Shown: one piece after another, positions 1-9,109 of the stretch
How positions within the stretch are numbered: position 1 is the first letter of the stretch
Layout: each line of letters starts with the position of its first letter
NCBI RefSeq assembly: GCF_900250115.1
Contig: NZ_LT984804.1
Location: forward strand, 2,247,301-2,311,300
Length of the DNA stretch: 64,000 nt
Direction of reading: 5' to 3'
DNA from: Cupriavidus taiwanensis
Lineage (GTDB): Bacteria > Pseudomonadota > Gammaproteobacteria > Burkholderiales > Burkholderiaceae
The notes under the pieces: generated by a model
Seen by the model: the letters and a program-made list of their open reading frames with translations, nothing else
Told to the model about the DNA's origin: nothing
Databases searched by the model: none
Made by a program: the position numbers and the translations under genes

Positions 1-3000
1 CACGCCGCGCGTGCCAGGGCGGCGTAAAAATGGTATTCCGCCTGCTCGAAATAGGCTGGCGAGGTCCACAGAAGTGGGTGCGCCTGCGCCGCCGCATCCA
101 ACGCCTCAGCGGGGGCACCAGCCAGGTAGCGTGCCTGAAGCTTGCGTATCCAGTACCAGCATGACACCAGAAGCATCCCCACGTCGCCGCGCAACCGGTC
201 TTCGAACGATGCTTCGCTGAAATCCTTGGCGTCGAAGCGGCCGAAGACCGGCGTCAATCCGCGCAGCGTGCGTACGAGCTGGCGCTGGGGCGCAAGGCGG
301 TCCGCTAACAGCGTGAATCGCGGCCCCCATACGAACACGCTGCCCGAGTCGGCATCCCGCTGAACAGTGCCGAGCGGATCGCCGATCGCCAGCGCGTGCG
401 TCATCAGGCTGCTCCGGATGTACGCGGCATAGGTGAGGTCGCCAATTTGCTGTGTCAACTCCAGCGCCTGACGTAGCAGGCCGCGCGCGACCCGCAGCGG
501 CTTGGACCAGTGCAGAAGATTCCCGCCGACGACTTGATATACGCGTGCGCGTATACGATCCATGCCTCGCCGTTCCGCAACCTCTACCGACAGACGCTCA
601 AATGCGACGCCGGCCGACTCGCCGGTTGGCGCGGCCACTTGCAGCATCGCCACCCATGCATAGGCCAAGGCAGATTCGTCGCTGTTGCCATGCGACACGC
701 TCAGGTTGACCATGCGCAGTATCACAAGCCTGCGCAAATGATCGTCGGTGTACCAGGCCGGCTGCACGAGGGCAACCAGCACGCGCATCGTGGCGAGCGC
801 GCCAGCATCCGTCATCGGGGGCAGCGAGGCCAGTTCGGCGATCTCGCGGTCGCCAAGTTGACGGGCAAACAGCGCCTCCTCGTGCTCCAATGCGGTGGCG
901 TTCGGATGCGATGCCCATTCGACCCCGGCACGCTGCAGGTAAGCAAGGCCTACCGTGACTGCTTCGGCACGGCGCCCGCCGGTCATCAGCAAACCGAGCT
1001 GGAGCTGCGTGAGGAGTGCCAGCGCGGTGATCGACGAAGTGCGCGCTGCCAGTGCTGCCAACCGATGCTCGGCGCGCGCCGACTTCCCGGTGAGAAACTC
1101 GCATTCGGCCATGTGCAGTGTCAATTCGAAGGCGAGGGCCTCGTGCCGGGAAAAGCCGTGATCGCCCAGCAGTGCAAGCCCGATCGACAGATAGTGCAGC
1201 GCCGCGGTGTTGGCGCATGCGGACTTGGCGCGCAGGGCAGCGGCCAGGTTTAGTTCCGCGAGCCTGTCGCGCTCGTCCTGCCCCACGATGTTGTCGGTCG
1301 CGCGGTTCAATTGCCCGACTATGGTAAAGACGTTGGCGTCAAGCTCGTCGGACGGCGTGCGCTCAAGCAGCAGTCGGCCAACACGCAGATGGAACGCCTG
1401 CCGCGTTGGCTCGGCGATGCGCGAATAGGCCGCTTCGAGGATGCGATCGTGAGAGAAGCGCAGCACGTTCTCCCTGCACGAAACCAGCCCCGTTCGCTCG
1501 GCCTCCCGGACCGCGGGCTCCAGTTCATCGGCGTCACCGGTCCAACCGCGCGCCAAGGTGTCGACCGTGGTGTCGTTGCCAAGGCAGGCGAGCAGGGCCA
1601 GTGTCGATCGGGTACTGGCTGGCAGCCGGTCGATCCGTCTAACCATCAGCGATACCACGTTGTCGGTCAGCGCCTTGGCTGCGATCTGCCCGAGATCCCA
1701 GGTCCAGCGTGCCGCGCCGTGATCGAAGTGCAGCAGCCCCTCCTCGGATAATTCACTGATGAACCGCGTGGCGAAAAATGCGTTGCCAGCCGTCTTCTCC
1801 ATCACCAGTCGCGCAAGCGGTGTCGCCGTTTCGGTATCGCAGTGGAGCGCGTCGGCGACGAGTTGCCGCAGGTCAGATTCGTCGAGGCAGCCCAGCTCGA
1901 CCTGGGTCACTGCGGCGCCATCCGCGCGTAACGCATCGGCGCATTGCATCACGCCCTGGTCGTCCCCGACCTCGTGACTGCGATAGGCGCAGACCACCAG
2001 CAGGTCTGCTGTGCCCGGATCAGTGAGCATCTGGTGCAGCAGCGTGACGCTTTCGTCGTCGAGCCACTGGATGTCGTCGAGGCACAGCGTCAGCGGTCGC
2101 GCGGTTCTCGCAAGGGCTGCCACGAGGTTGCGCAACGCGAGCTGCACTTGGGCCCCCGTTTCGCGCGATGGCGTGTCGCGCATCCACGGTACCGGACCAA
2201 GCAGCGTCCTCAGTTCGGGCAGCAATGGCGCAAGCGCACCGGCGTTCGGCCCCAGCGCCTCCGCGATGACAGTGCGCCAAGGGGCCATGTCGGCCGCGTG
2301 ATCTGCCAGTCCGAGCCGCAACAAGCCGCTCACTGCTCTGGTAAGCGCTGCATAGGGCAGCCGTATGCCCGCATCGACAGCTGCGTCGGTCGCTACGTCC
2401 ACCGGCGCATCGGAATTGCCGGCGGCATGGACCCCGCCGCGCCCGGCAACCGCCCCACCAAACATCCGCAGGAGCGACGTCTTGCCTACGCCAGAGTGGC
2501 CGGAGACCATCACGATCTCGCTGCGTCCCGTGCATGCCACGCGCTCGTAAGCTGCAAGCAAGGTCGCCATGGCAAACTCGCGGCCATAGAGACGGTCGGG
2601 TATTACCCATGCACCCGAAAGGTCGCGCTGCCCCAGCGCGAATGCTGCAATCTGCCCATGCGCCAACAATGCCCGGCGGCAGTGCTGCAGATCGCGCACC
2701 AGCCCTGCCGCTGTCTGATAACGCTCCTCGGGAGCTTTCGCCAGGAGCTTCATGACAAGCGCCGACAGCATCGCAGGTACAGCCGGGTTACGCTCTGCGG
2801 GCGGGCACGGCGTGCGGGCAAGGTGTGCATGGATCCAGTCCAGCGGGTCGCTGGCGACGAAGGGCAGCACACCAGTAAGCAGCTGGTAGAAGGTCACGCC
2901 TAGTGCGTACAGGTCGCTTCGCGCGTCGATGGCGCGATTCATCCGGCCTGTCTGTTCTGGCGACATATAGGCCAGCGTGCCGGCGATCTCACTAATATCC

Positions 3001-3497
3001 GCACGCGGTTGGGCGCTGCGCTGCACTCGCGACGCCATGCCGAAGCCTAGCAACCAGACCTGGCGCCGGTCCGGAGAAACGAGGACATGGGCAGGCTTCA
3101 AATCCTTGTGGACCAGGCCGCGCTGATGGAGATGGCTGACCGCCATGGTCACGGCCACGGCAATGTCGAGAAACGTCGCTGGGTCAATCGGCCCACCCAC
3201 CAGTTGGGCGAGTGGCTCGCCTCCCGGATCGTCGAGCAGAAGCACTGCCGTATCGCGCTCGCACAACAGGCTTAACGGGCGGGCGGCCCAAGTTGCATCG
3301 AGGTCGTCACGAAGCGCGTATTCGTGAGCCAGCCTGTCAAGCGCGGCCGGCGTGCAGTGCTTGCCGGCAGGCCAGACACCGAGCACAGGCACCTTGCGAC
3401 CATCGTCCTGCATCAGCCAGCCGCGGCCAAACCGGCGGTCGCCTGCCTCCCATGTGGAATCAAAGCCTGAGCGCACTCCCGCCTGCGGGAAAAACAT
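1..3497 (-). CDS. kinase-like / AAA+ ATPase multidomain signalling protein (C-terminus beyond window)
   Basis: About 1165 residues are visible, running off the left edge. Residues ~40-280 resemble the Ser/Thr kinase domain of the large trifunctional kinase/ATPase/histidine-kinase regulators: catalytic-loop HKDLKPAH at 130-137, a GFG triplet at 151-153 where DFG is expected, then an activation-segment MSPEQTGRMN. A P-loop (GHSGVGKT, ~332-339) and a Walker-B-like LCLDDIQW (~470) mark an AAA/STAND ATPase, followed by a long helical TPR-like region to the edge. The kinase lacks DFG Asp, the catalytic-loop Asn (His instead) and a recognisable glycine loop or VAIK lysine, so it is probably a pseudokinase. 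The start ATG 3497 is the first ATG upstream of the kinase homology; GTG and TTG codons lie just upstream and no clear ribosome site decides between them. The output domain (histidine kinase or HTH in relatives) is outside the window. Confidence 0.8.
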   Translation of the reverse strand, partial: MFFPQAGVRSGFDSTWEAGDRRFGRGWLMQDDGRKVPVLGVWPAGKHCTPAALDRLAHEYALRDDLDATWAARPLSLLCERDTAVLLLDDPGGEPLAQLVGGPIDPATFLDIAVAVTMAVSHLHQRGLVHKDLKPAHVLVSPDRRQVWLLGFGMASRVQRSAQPRADISEIAGTLAYMSPEQTGRMNRAIDARSDLYALGVTFYQLLTGVLPFVASDPLDWIHAHLARTPCPPAERNPAVPAMLSALVMKLLAKAPEERYQTAAGLVRDLQHCRRALLAHGQIAAFALGQRDLSGAWVIPDRLYGREFAMATLLAAYERVACTGRSEIVMVSGHSGVGKTSLLRMFGGAVAGRGGVHAAGNSDAPVDVATDAAVDAGIRLPYAALTRAVSGLLRLGLADHAADMAPWRTVIAEALGPNAGALAPLLPELRTLLGPVPWMRDTPSRETGAQVQLALRNLVAALARTARPLTLCLDDIQWLDDESVTLLHQMLTDPGTADLLVVCAYRSHEVGDDQGVMQCADALRADGAAVTQVELGCLDESDLRQLVADALHCDTETATPLARLVMEKTAGNAFFATRFISELSEEGLLHFDHGAARWTWDLGQIAAKALTDNVVSLMVRRIDRLPASTRSTLALLACLGNDTTVDTLARGWTGDADELEPAVREAERTGLVSCRENVLRFSHDRILEAAYSRIAEPTRQAFHLRVGRLLLERTPSDELDANVFTIVGQLNRATDNIVGQDERDRLAELNLAAALRAKSACANTAALHYLSIGLALLGDHGFSRHEALAFELTLHMAECEFLTGKSARAEHRLAALAARTSSITALALLTQLQLGLLMTGGRRAEAVTVGLAYLQRAGVEWASHPNATALEHEEALFARQLGDREIAELASLPPMTDAGALATMRVLVALVQPAWYTDDHLRRLVILRMVNLSVSHGNSDESALAYAWVAMLQVAAPTGESAGVAFERLSVEVAERRGMDRIRARVYQVVGGNLLHWSKPLRVARGLLRQALELTQQIGDLTYAAYIRSSLMTHALAIGDPLGTVQRDADSGSVFVWGPRFTLLADRLAPQRQLVRTLRGLTPVFGRFDAKDFSEASFEDRLRGDVGMLLVSCWYWIRKLQARYLAGAPAEALDAAAQAHPLLWTSPAYFEQAEYHFYAALARAA

Positions 3498-3884
3498 GGA
3501 AAGCACCGTTATCGGGAACAAATGTGCGGAAAAAAGCGGCTTGCAGGCGCAGCCGGGAGGCGACATCTTACCAAATCGGCCCCTGTCAACACATAGTCGA
3601 TAGTCGCTGATGACGGCCGGGTTGGGTGAACGCATGTCCGCCTTTGGCAGGCGGCGCAATGTGCACTTGAATACGTCTACTGGTCCAACGTCCTGAAAAG
3701 CTCGCAGGCTTTTGCTGTCACGAAGACGGGTGGCAAAGGCAGCAGCGTGCGAGTCGACTGCTGCGCGTATGGCCCGACCGCTAGAATCTGCAAAATAGTC
3801 CAGGTTTTTTTAATTGTGCAAAACACTTGCAGAGAAATTAGGGGACTCGAAGCTCCCGCGCCCGTAGAACGAAACTCGACATGG
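3498..3884. other. intergenic region, divergent promoters
   Basis: 387 bp between the divergent kinase-like gene and the Bug gene. The right half (about 3780-3850) is visibly more AT-rich than the genes around it and should hold promoters for one or both. A weak 6-bp hairpin (ccgcct/aggcgg) sits near 3640. I see no coding potential, RNA gene or convincing operator. Confidence 0.5.
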
Positions 3885-4928
3885 ATGATGGATCGAGCCA
3901 GGCCGAAGCGTGCGCCCATGGTGCGAAGCGCGACTGTGCTTGGCAGCTGGCTGTTGCTGGGAGGAATGATGACCTCCGTTCAGCCAGCGTTGGCGGCTTA
4001 CCCAGATCAACCAGTCACCATCGTCGTACCTTATCCTCCGGGGGGGCCGGCGGATCTTATGGCGCGCCCACTCAGCGACGGCCTGCAAAAGGCCCTGGCA
4101 GTGCCTGTGGTGCTTCAATACAAGCCCGGTGCAGGCGGACAAATCGCCTTGCGACACACACAGCGCGCCAAGAACGATGGCTATACGCTCGTGCTGGCTC
4201 TTGCCGCCTACGCGATCGGACCACTAGTGAGTAAGTCGGCGGGCTATGACCCCGTCAGCGACTTCCAACCAGTTTCCCTCATAGCAAGGCAACCGTTGGT
4301 TCTCTATGTGGGAGCAACTTCAAGAATCACGTCTGTATCCGACCTTGTCCTCCGGGCGAAGTCCCATCCGGTTACCGTGGCCTCGGCTGGATACGGAAAT
4401 ACGAGCCATCTCGCCATAGAGTTGCTCTCCCAATCTGCCTCGGTTCGACTGACACATGTTCCGTACCACGGCGGCGTCCCGGCGGTCATGGCGGCGATCA
4501 GCGGTGATGTGGACGCAGTCTTCGCTGGCGCCGATAGCCTCAGACACATCAGGTCCGGGAAGTTGCGGGCACTGGCGGTTGCGAATGACATGCGTCTGTC
4601 GATAGCGCCCGACACGCCCACCTTTGCAGAGGCTGGCTTGCCAAACATGTTGGTCAGCGGCTGGTATGGTGTTTTGGCCCCCAAGGGGACCGCGAAGGAG
4701 AGAATCGGGAAACTTGATCTAGCGGTGAAGCAGGTCCTTTCCGAGCTGACGAAGAGCGAGGTACTCTCGGGTTACGGTTTCAAAGTCGTGCACGCGGGCC
4801 CTACGGATTTCCAGGCGTTTATTCAGCAGGAGCTTGCGCGTTGGAGCAGGCTGATCGCTGACCGCAATCTCGTTGCGGATGAGACAGAGGGTGGAAAAGT
4901 AGGCGTCGCCGGCAATGTTCCACGATAA
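3885..4928 (+). CDS. Bug-family TTT periplasmic substrate-binding protein
   Basis: A Bug (Bordetella uptake gene) extracytoplasmic solute receptor that would bind a carboxylate in the periplasm for a tripartite tricarboxylate transporter. The N-terminus has a basic stretch and hydrophobic core ending VQPALAAYPDQP, a signal peptide with AxA cleavage. The mature protein starts with the family hallmark YPDQPVTIVVPYPPGGPADLMAR and later shows PGAGGQ and VPYHGG. At 347 codons it is slightly longer than usual (~320-330). The ATG-ATG at 3885 is chosen; an internal ATG at 3918 (MVRSATVLG) would give a shorter, equally plausible signal peptide. No membrane subunits are adjacent, so it is an orphan receptor. 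The ligand cannot be read from sequence. Confidence 0.85.
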   Translation: MMDRARPKRAPMVRSATVLGSWLLLGGMMTSVQPALAAYPDQPVTIVVPYPPGGPADLMARPLSDGLQKALAVPVVLQYKPGAGGQIALRHTQRAKNDGYTLVLALAAYAIGPLVSKSAGYDPVSDFQPVSLIARQPLVLYVGATSRITSVSDLVLRAKSHPVTVASAGYGNTSHLAIELLSQSASVRLTHVPYHGGVPAVMAAISGDVDAVFAGADSLRHIRSGKLRALAVANDMRLSIAPDTPTFAEAGLPNMLVSGWYGVLAPKGTAKERIGKLDLAVKQVLSELTKSEVLSGYGFKVVHAGPTDFQAFIQQELARWSRLIADRNLVADETEGGKVGVAGNVPR

Positions 4929-5056
4929 AGAAGTCCCGCCCGCGGCGGACCAAAGAATACTGTTTCCTTCGGCGGATGCTGGACCGACATCTAGCCACGT
5001 GGCTGCGCAGGCTATGGCAAAGAACGCGTCTGCTGCGGCTCAACCCCGCCAACGCT

Positions 5057-5974
5057 TTACCTGGGCCATCGCCATGACGGCTCGGAGAGATGCTCGCCAA
5101 AATAGTCGGACAGCGCAGCGACCTTCGCGGGACGGGCGCGCGCCGATGGCGTGACAAAGTAAAGGCCGCCCTTCGTCAGCGACCAGTCGGTGAGGATCGT
5201 TTCGAGGCGGCCATCGGCCAAATATTCACTAGCGATGAATTCGGGTAGCTCGGCTATTGCGAGGCCGTCGAGCAACGTGGGCAGCAGCGCATCCGAATTC
5301 GTCACGCGCAACGGGCCGGTCGGCATAACCGACTCCTCCTCGCCCACAGCGTTTGTGAAGCGCCACACATCGCTGCGCGCGCGGTACGCATATGAGAGGC
5401 ACGGCCGGTCCGCCAGTTCGCGCGGATGGGCGGGCCGCCCTTCGCGCTCCAGATACGCCGGCGACGCCACCACGAATTGGGTGACCGCGCACAGCCGTCG
5501 CGCGACCAGCGACGAATCCGGCAGCGCGGCAATGCGCAGTGCGGCGTCATACCCATCGGCAACCAGATCGACCGACGCATCCGAAAGATGCATGTCGATC
5601 GACACCTCCGGGTACGCGCGAAAAAAGCCGGGCAGCAGCGGCGCGACCCAGCGCAGCCCGAACGACATCGGCACGGCCAGGCGCACCAGTCCGCGAGGCT
5701 GCACTGACATCTCGCGCGCCGCGCTTTCTGCTTCTTCAGCCTGACGGTAGATCTCTCCAGCCTTCTCACAGATCGTACGACCGAACTCGGTAAGCGAGAG
5801 CTCGCGCGATGTGCGGTTGAAAAGCCGAGCGCCCAGCCGTTCTTCCAGACGAGCGACACCACGCGAGACCGTGGCCACCGACACCCCCACCGCGCGCCCC
5901 GCGGCCGAGAACGATCCTTCCTCGGCGACCTTCGCGAACATCGCAAGTCCTTCGAAATCAGGAAGTTTCGCCAT
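5057..5974 (-). CDS. LysR-family transcriptional regulator
   Basis: 305 aa, full length for LysR regulators. An N-terminal winged HTH (residues ~5-65, GSFSAAGRAVGVSVATVSRG and the RLFNRTSRELSLTEFG wing) is followed by a periplasmic-binding-like effector domain. The HTH and the PMSFGLRW start of the effector domain resemble the CrgA/AaeR-type subgroup often found beside oxidoreductases. It is divergent from the short-chain dehydrogenase at 6112 across 137 bp, the classic LysR arrangement, so that gene is the likely target. The inducer is unknown. Confidence 0.9.
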   Translation of the reverse strand: MAKLPDFEGLAMFAKVAEEGSFSAAGRAVGVSVATVSRGVARLEERLGARLFNRTSRELSLTEFGRTICEKAGEIYRQAEEAESAAREMSVQPRGLVRLAVPMSFGLRWVAPLLPGFFRAYPEVSIDMHLSDASVDLVADGYDAALRIAALPDSSLVARRLCAVTQFVVASPAYLEREGRPAHPRELADRPCLSYAYRARSDVWRFTNAVGEEESVMPTGPLRVTNSDALLPTLLDGLAIAELPEFIASEYLADGRLETILTDWSLTKGGLYFVTPSARARPAKVAALSDYFGEHLSEPSWRWPR

Positions 5975-5994
5975 TGCGCCTCATCTTTTCATTT

Positions 5995-6023
5995 TTGCAA
6001 CGTTAGATTTCAATCAATTCTAT
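5995..6023 (+). promoter_or_regulatory. candidate sigma70 promoter of the SDR gene
   Basis: TTGCAA (5995-6000) and TTCTAT (6018-6023) are separated by 17 bp in the LysR-SDR intergenic region, pointing at the SDR gene. Match to consensus is moderate and this is a by-eye call. Confidence 0.3.
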
Positions 6024-6111
6024 TTCGAAAAGCCCGGCGCGTCGATATTCTGCTCACACCGCAGCACGCAACATCACAGTCATTCACCTGCCGAACGAAA
6101 GGAGAAACGCC

Positions 6112-6876
6112 ATGGCACGCAAGCTCGACAACAAGATTGCACTGGTTACTGGCGCGACCAGCGGCATCGGCCTCGCTACTGCGCAGCGCTTCGCCGCAGA
6201 AGGCGCGCACGTCTACCTCACCGGCCGCCGTCAGGCAGAACTTGATGCCGCGGTGAAGAGCATCCGCGAAGCAGGCGGCAGCGCGACGGGGGTACGTGTC
6301 GATTCCACAAAGCTGGGTGAGCTCGACACGCTGTATGCGCAGATCAAGGAAGAACAGGGGCATCTCGACGTGCTGTTCGCGAACGCTGGCGGCGGTTCGA
6401 TGCTGCCGCTTGGCACCATCACCGAAGAACACTATGACGACACCTTCGATCGCAATGTGAAGGGCGTGCTCTTCACGGTGCAAAAAGCGCTGCCGCTGCT
6501 CGCCCAGGGCGCGTCGGTGATTCTGACTGGTTCAACCGCAGGCAGCGCGGGCACGGCTGCATTCAGTGTTTATTCGGCCTCGAAAGCCGCGGTGCGCGCC
6601 TTCGTACGCAGCTGGATTCTCGATCTCAAGGATCGCCGCGTCCGCGTGAACACAATCAGCCCGGGCGCAACGCGCACACCCGGCCTCCTCGACCTCGCCG
6701 GTGACGATGCCGCCCAACGCCAGGGCCTCGCCGATTACCTGGCTGCCCAGATCCCGATGGGGCGCCTCGGCGAACCCGGCGAGATCGCGAGCGCCGCGTT
6801 GTTTCTCGCCTCGGAGGACGCGAGCTTTGTGAACGGCATCGAGTTGTTCGTCGACGGCGGCCAGCAGCAGGTCTAA
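6112..6876 (+). CDS. SDR-family NAD(P)-dependent oxidoreductase
   Basis: 254 aa classical short-chain dehydrogenase. The cofactor motif TGATSGIG is at residues 13-20, NAG at 91-93, and the catalytic set is N115, S141, Y154 and K158 (YSASK). PGATRTPG follows as expected, and the C-terminus ends in the usual FVDGG. TGRR at 37-40 after beta-2 suggests NADPH preference; this is inference. A strong ribosome site (AAGGAG) lies just upstream of ATG 6112. The substrate is unknown; glucose/ribitol-dehydrogenase-like SDRs next to a LysR gene are common as aldehyde or ketone reductases. It is probably controlled by the divergent LysR protein. Confidence 0.92.
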   Translation: MARKLDNKIALVTGATSGIGLATAQRFAAEGAHVYLTGRRQAELDAAVKSIREAGGSATGVRVDSTKLGELDTLYAQIKEEQGHLDVLFANAGGGSMLPLGTITEEHYDDTFDRNVKGVLFTVQKALPLLAQGASVILTGSTAGSAGTAAFSVYSASKAAVRAFVRSWILDLKDRRVRVNTISPGATRTPGLLDLAGDDAAQRQGLADYLAAQIPMGRLGEPGEIASAALFLASEDASFVNGIELFVDGGQQQV

Positions 6877-6887
6877 GCGTAGACCGC

Positions 6888-6921
6888 GCGCGGGTGCGAT
6901 CTTCGACGATCGGGCCCGCGC
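6888..6921 (+). terminator. hairpin after the SDR gene
   Basis: A 14-bp stem with two mismatches (gcgcgggtgcgatc / gatcgggcccgcgc) and a 6-nt loop starts 12 bp after the SDR stop. No T-run follows, so it may act as an RNA-stabilising hairpin or a weak terminator. Confidence 0.4.
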
Positions 6922-7052
6922 CCGCGTTCACGCGCGTTTGAACCCAAACACCCCAATGCAAAGCGCGAGTGGCCGTGACGGGTCGGCAGTTGCTTCTGGC
7001 GTCAGCGCACGTAGGCTGACACCGGGGTTCAATCCTTTAAACCTCTCATATT

Positions 7053-7379
7053 TCAAGCCTCGGCATCGCGCCGCACCAGCGCTTTGCCGGCCGGCTCCAG
7101 CTCCGCCTTCAGCACGGCCAGGTGCGAGATATACGCCTCCAGCTCCGCCCGCCCCTGCGCGGTGATGCAATACACGCGGCCACTGCCTTCCACCAGCTCG
7201 GCGGTAATCGCGCGCGCCATCATCAGGCTGCGCAGGATCGGCCGCAGCGAGCGGATGTTCTTGTCGATGCCACGCTCGCGCAGGCGGTCGACCAGGCTGA
7301 GCACCGTCGATGGGCTGGACTGGACCAGCTTGAGCACATAGATGCGTGAGAAAAACCGGTCAAGGGTAGGCGGTTTCAT
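7053..7379 (-). CDS. small PadR-like winged-helix protein
   Basis: 108 aa from ATG 7379 (MKPPTLDRFF). The pattern resembles a PadR-type winged HTH: a helix with STVLSLVDRLRERGI, a recognition-like helix, a wing with GSGRVYCITAQGRAELEAY, and a C-terminal helix. I saw no strong ribosome site; an in-frame ATG-ATG about 45 bp upstream (7421-7424) would add an Ala/Pro-rich stretch with no homology. It lies beyond the tctBA terminator on the same strand, so it is probably transcribed separately. Assignment to PadR is by pattern only. Confidence 0.55.
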   Translation of the reverse strand: MKPPTLDRFFSRIYVLKLVQSSPSTVLSLVDRLRERGIDKNIRSLRPILRSLMMARAITAELVEGSGRVYCITAQGRAELEAYISHLAVLKAELEPAGKALVRRDAEA

Positions 7380-7497
7380 GGGCGCTGTCGGCGCACCCGA
7401 TGGTGCGGGAATCCTGATCATCATGCGCAGCCCATGACTGCTGCCGCAGTCGGGCACGCTCCGGGAATAAGGGGGGGGCGGACGCGCGGCGCGTCCG

Positions 7498-7528
7498 CGA
7501 AAGAAAACGGGGTGCGCGAAGGCACCCC
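7498..7528 (-). terminator. intrinsic terminator of tctBA
   Basis: On the minus strand a perfect 7-bp stem (ggggtgc / gcacccc, loop cttcgc) is followed by gttttcttt, about 65 bp after the tctA stop. A second structure, a perfect 10-bp-arm palindrome with a 1-nt centre at 7478-7498, follows directly. Confidence 0.75.
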
Positions 7529-7593
7529 GAATGCTTGCATTGCGTACGCCGGTCGCGGTCAAGGCGCCGGCGCCATTCCGGGGCGCGCGAGCG

Positions 7594-9096
7594 CTAGTCT
7601 TCCTGGAACGCTTCCTCGCGCTTGGCCTTGATCGACGGCAGTGCCACCACCGCCACCAGCGCGGCGGCCGCGATCAGCAGGCCGACCGACAGCGGACGCG
7701 TCACGAACACAGTGAAGTCCCCGCGCGACAGCAGCAGCGTGCGGCGGAAGTTCTCTTCCATCATCGGCCCCAGCACGAAGCCGAGCAGCAGCGGCGCGGG
7801 TTCGCACTTCAGCTTCAGGAACAGGTAGCCGATCACGCCGAAGCCGGCGGCCATGAACACGTCGAAGGTCTGGTTGTTGACCGAGTACACGCCGATGCCG
7901 CAGAACACCAGGATCGCCGGGTACAGGAAGCGGTACGGCACGGTCAGCAGCTTCACCCAGATGCCGATCATCGGCAGGTTCAGGATGATCAGCATCAGGT
8001 TGCCGATCCACATCGAGGCGATCAGGCCCCAGAACAGCGACGGGTTGCTGGTCATGACCTGCGGGCCGGGCTGGATGTTGTGGATGGTCATCGCGCCCAC
8101 CATCAGCGCCATCACCGCGTTGGGCGGGATGCCCAGCGTCAGCAGCGGGATGAACGAGGTCTGCGCCGCGGCGTTGTTGGCCGACTCCGGACCGGCCACG
8201 CCTTCGATCGCGCCCTTGCCGAATTCATGCGCGTTCCTGGACGTCTTCTTTTCCAGCGAGTACGCCGCGAACGAGGCCAGCGAGGCGCCGCCGCCGGGCA
8301 GGATGCCCAGCGCCGAGCCCAGCGCGGTGCCGCGCAGCACCGCCGGGATCATGCGCCTGAAGTCTTCCTTGGTCGGGAACAGGTTGGTGACCTTGTTGGT
8401 GAAGGTCTCGCGGGCTTCCTTCTGCTCCAGGTTGGCGATGATCTCGGCAAAGCCGAACATGCCCATCGCCAGCGCGACGAAGTCGATGCCGTCGGTCAGC
8501 TCCGGCACGTCGAACGAGAAGCGCGCCGCGCCCGAGTTGACGTCGGTGCCGATCAGGCCCAGCAGCAGGCCCAGCACGATCATCGCGATGGCCTTGGGCA
8601 GCGAGCCCGAGGCCAGCACAACCGCGCCGATCAGGCCGAGCACCATCAGCGAGAAGTATTCGGCCGGGCCGAACTTGAAGGCGATCTCCGACAGCGGCGT
8701 GGCGAAGGCGGCCAGGATCAGCGTGGCGACGCAGCCGGCGAAGAACGAGCCCAGGCCGGCGGTGGCCAGCGCCACCCCCGCGCGGCCGCGCCGCGCCATC
8801 TGGTAGCCGTCGATGGTGGTCACCACCGACGACGATTCACCCGGCAGGTTCACCAGGATGGCGGTGGTCGAGCCGCCGTACTGGGCGCCGTAGTAGATGC
8901 CGGCCAGCATGATCAGCGCGGCCACCGGCGGCAGCGTGTAGGTGATCGGCAGCAGCATGGCGATGGTGGCCAGCGGCCCCAGGCCCGGCAGCACGCCGAT
9001 CAGGGTGCCCAGCACGCAGCCCAGGAAGGCATAGGCCAGGTTCTGCAGCGACAACGCGGTGGAAAAGCCCAGCGCAAGGTGTTCAAACAATTCCAT
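7594..9096 (-). CDS. tctA: TTT large membrane subunit TctA
   Basis: 500 aa, the normal size for TctA, the roughly 12-segment permease of tripartite tricarboxylate transporters that moves carboxylates using an ion gradient. Hallmarks are the N-terminal GVLPGLGPLATIAMLLP repeat, YGGSTTAILVNLPGE at ~80-95 and the second-half repeat LPGGGASLASF with GPESANNAAAQ and TLGIPPN. ATG 9096 has an AGGAG site 9 bp upstream. It follows tctB by 13 bp (one operon) and is closed by the hairpin at 7498-7528. No tctC receptor gene is adjacent; one of the orphan Bug proteins may serve it. Confidence 0.95.
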   Translation of the reverse strand: MELFEHLALGFSTALSLQNLAYAFLGCVLGTLIGVLPGLGPLATIAMLLPITYTLPPVAALIMLAGIYYGAQYGGSTTAILVNLPGESSSVVTTIDGYQMARRGRAGVALATAGLGSFFAGCVATLILAAFATPLSEIAFKFGPAEYFSLMVLGLIGAVVLASGSLPKAIAMIVLGLLLGLIGTDVNSGAARFSFDVPELTDGIDFVALAMGMFGFAEIIANLEQKEARETFTNKVTNLFPTKEDFRRMIPAVLRGTALGSALGILPGGGASLASFAAYSLEKKTSRNAHEFGKGAIEGVAGPESANNAAAQTSFIPLLTLGIPPNAVMALMVGAMTIHNIQPGPQVMTSNPSLFWGLIASMWIGNLMLIILNLPMIGIWVKLLTVPYRFLYPAILVFCGIGVYSVNNQTFDVFMAAGFGVIGYLFLKLKCEPAPLLLGFVLGPMMEENFRRTLLLSRGDFTVFVTRPLSVGLLIAAAALVAVVALPSIKAKREEAFQED

Positions 9097-9109
9097 GATG
9101 CGGCACTCC

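Noticed and set aside
3670..3730. aaaagc...gctttt hairpin as a terminator
   Set aside because: Six-bp weak stem, no gene ends before it on either strand.
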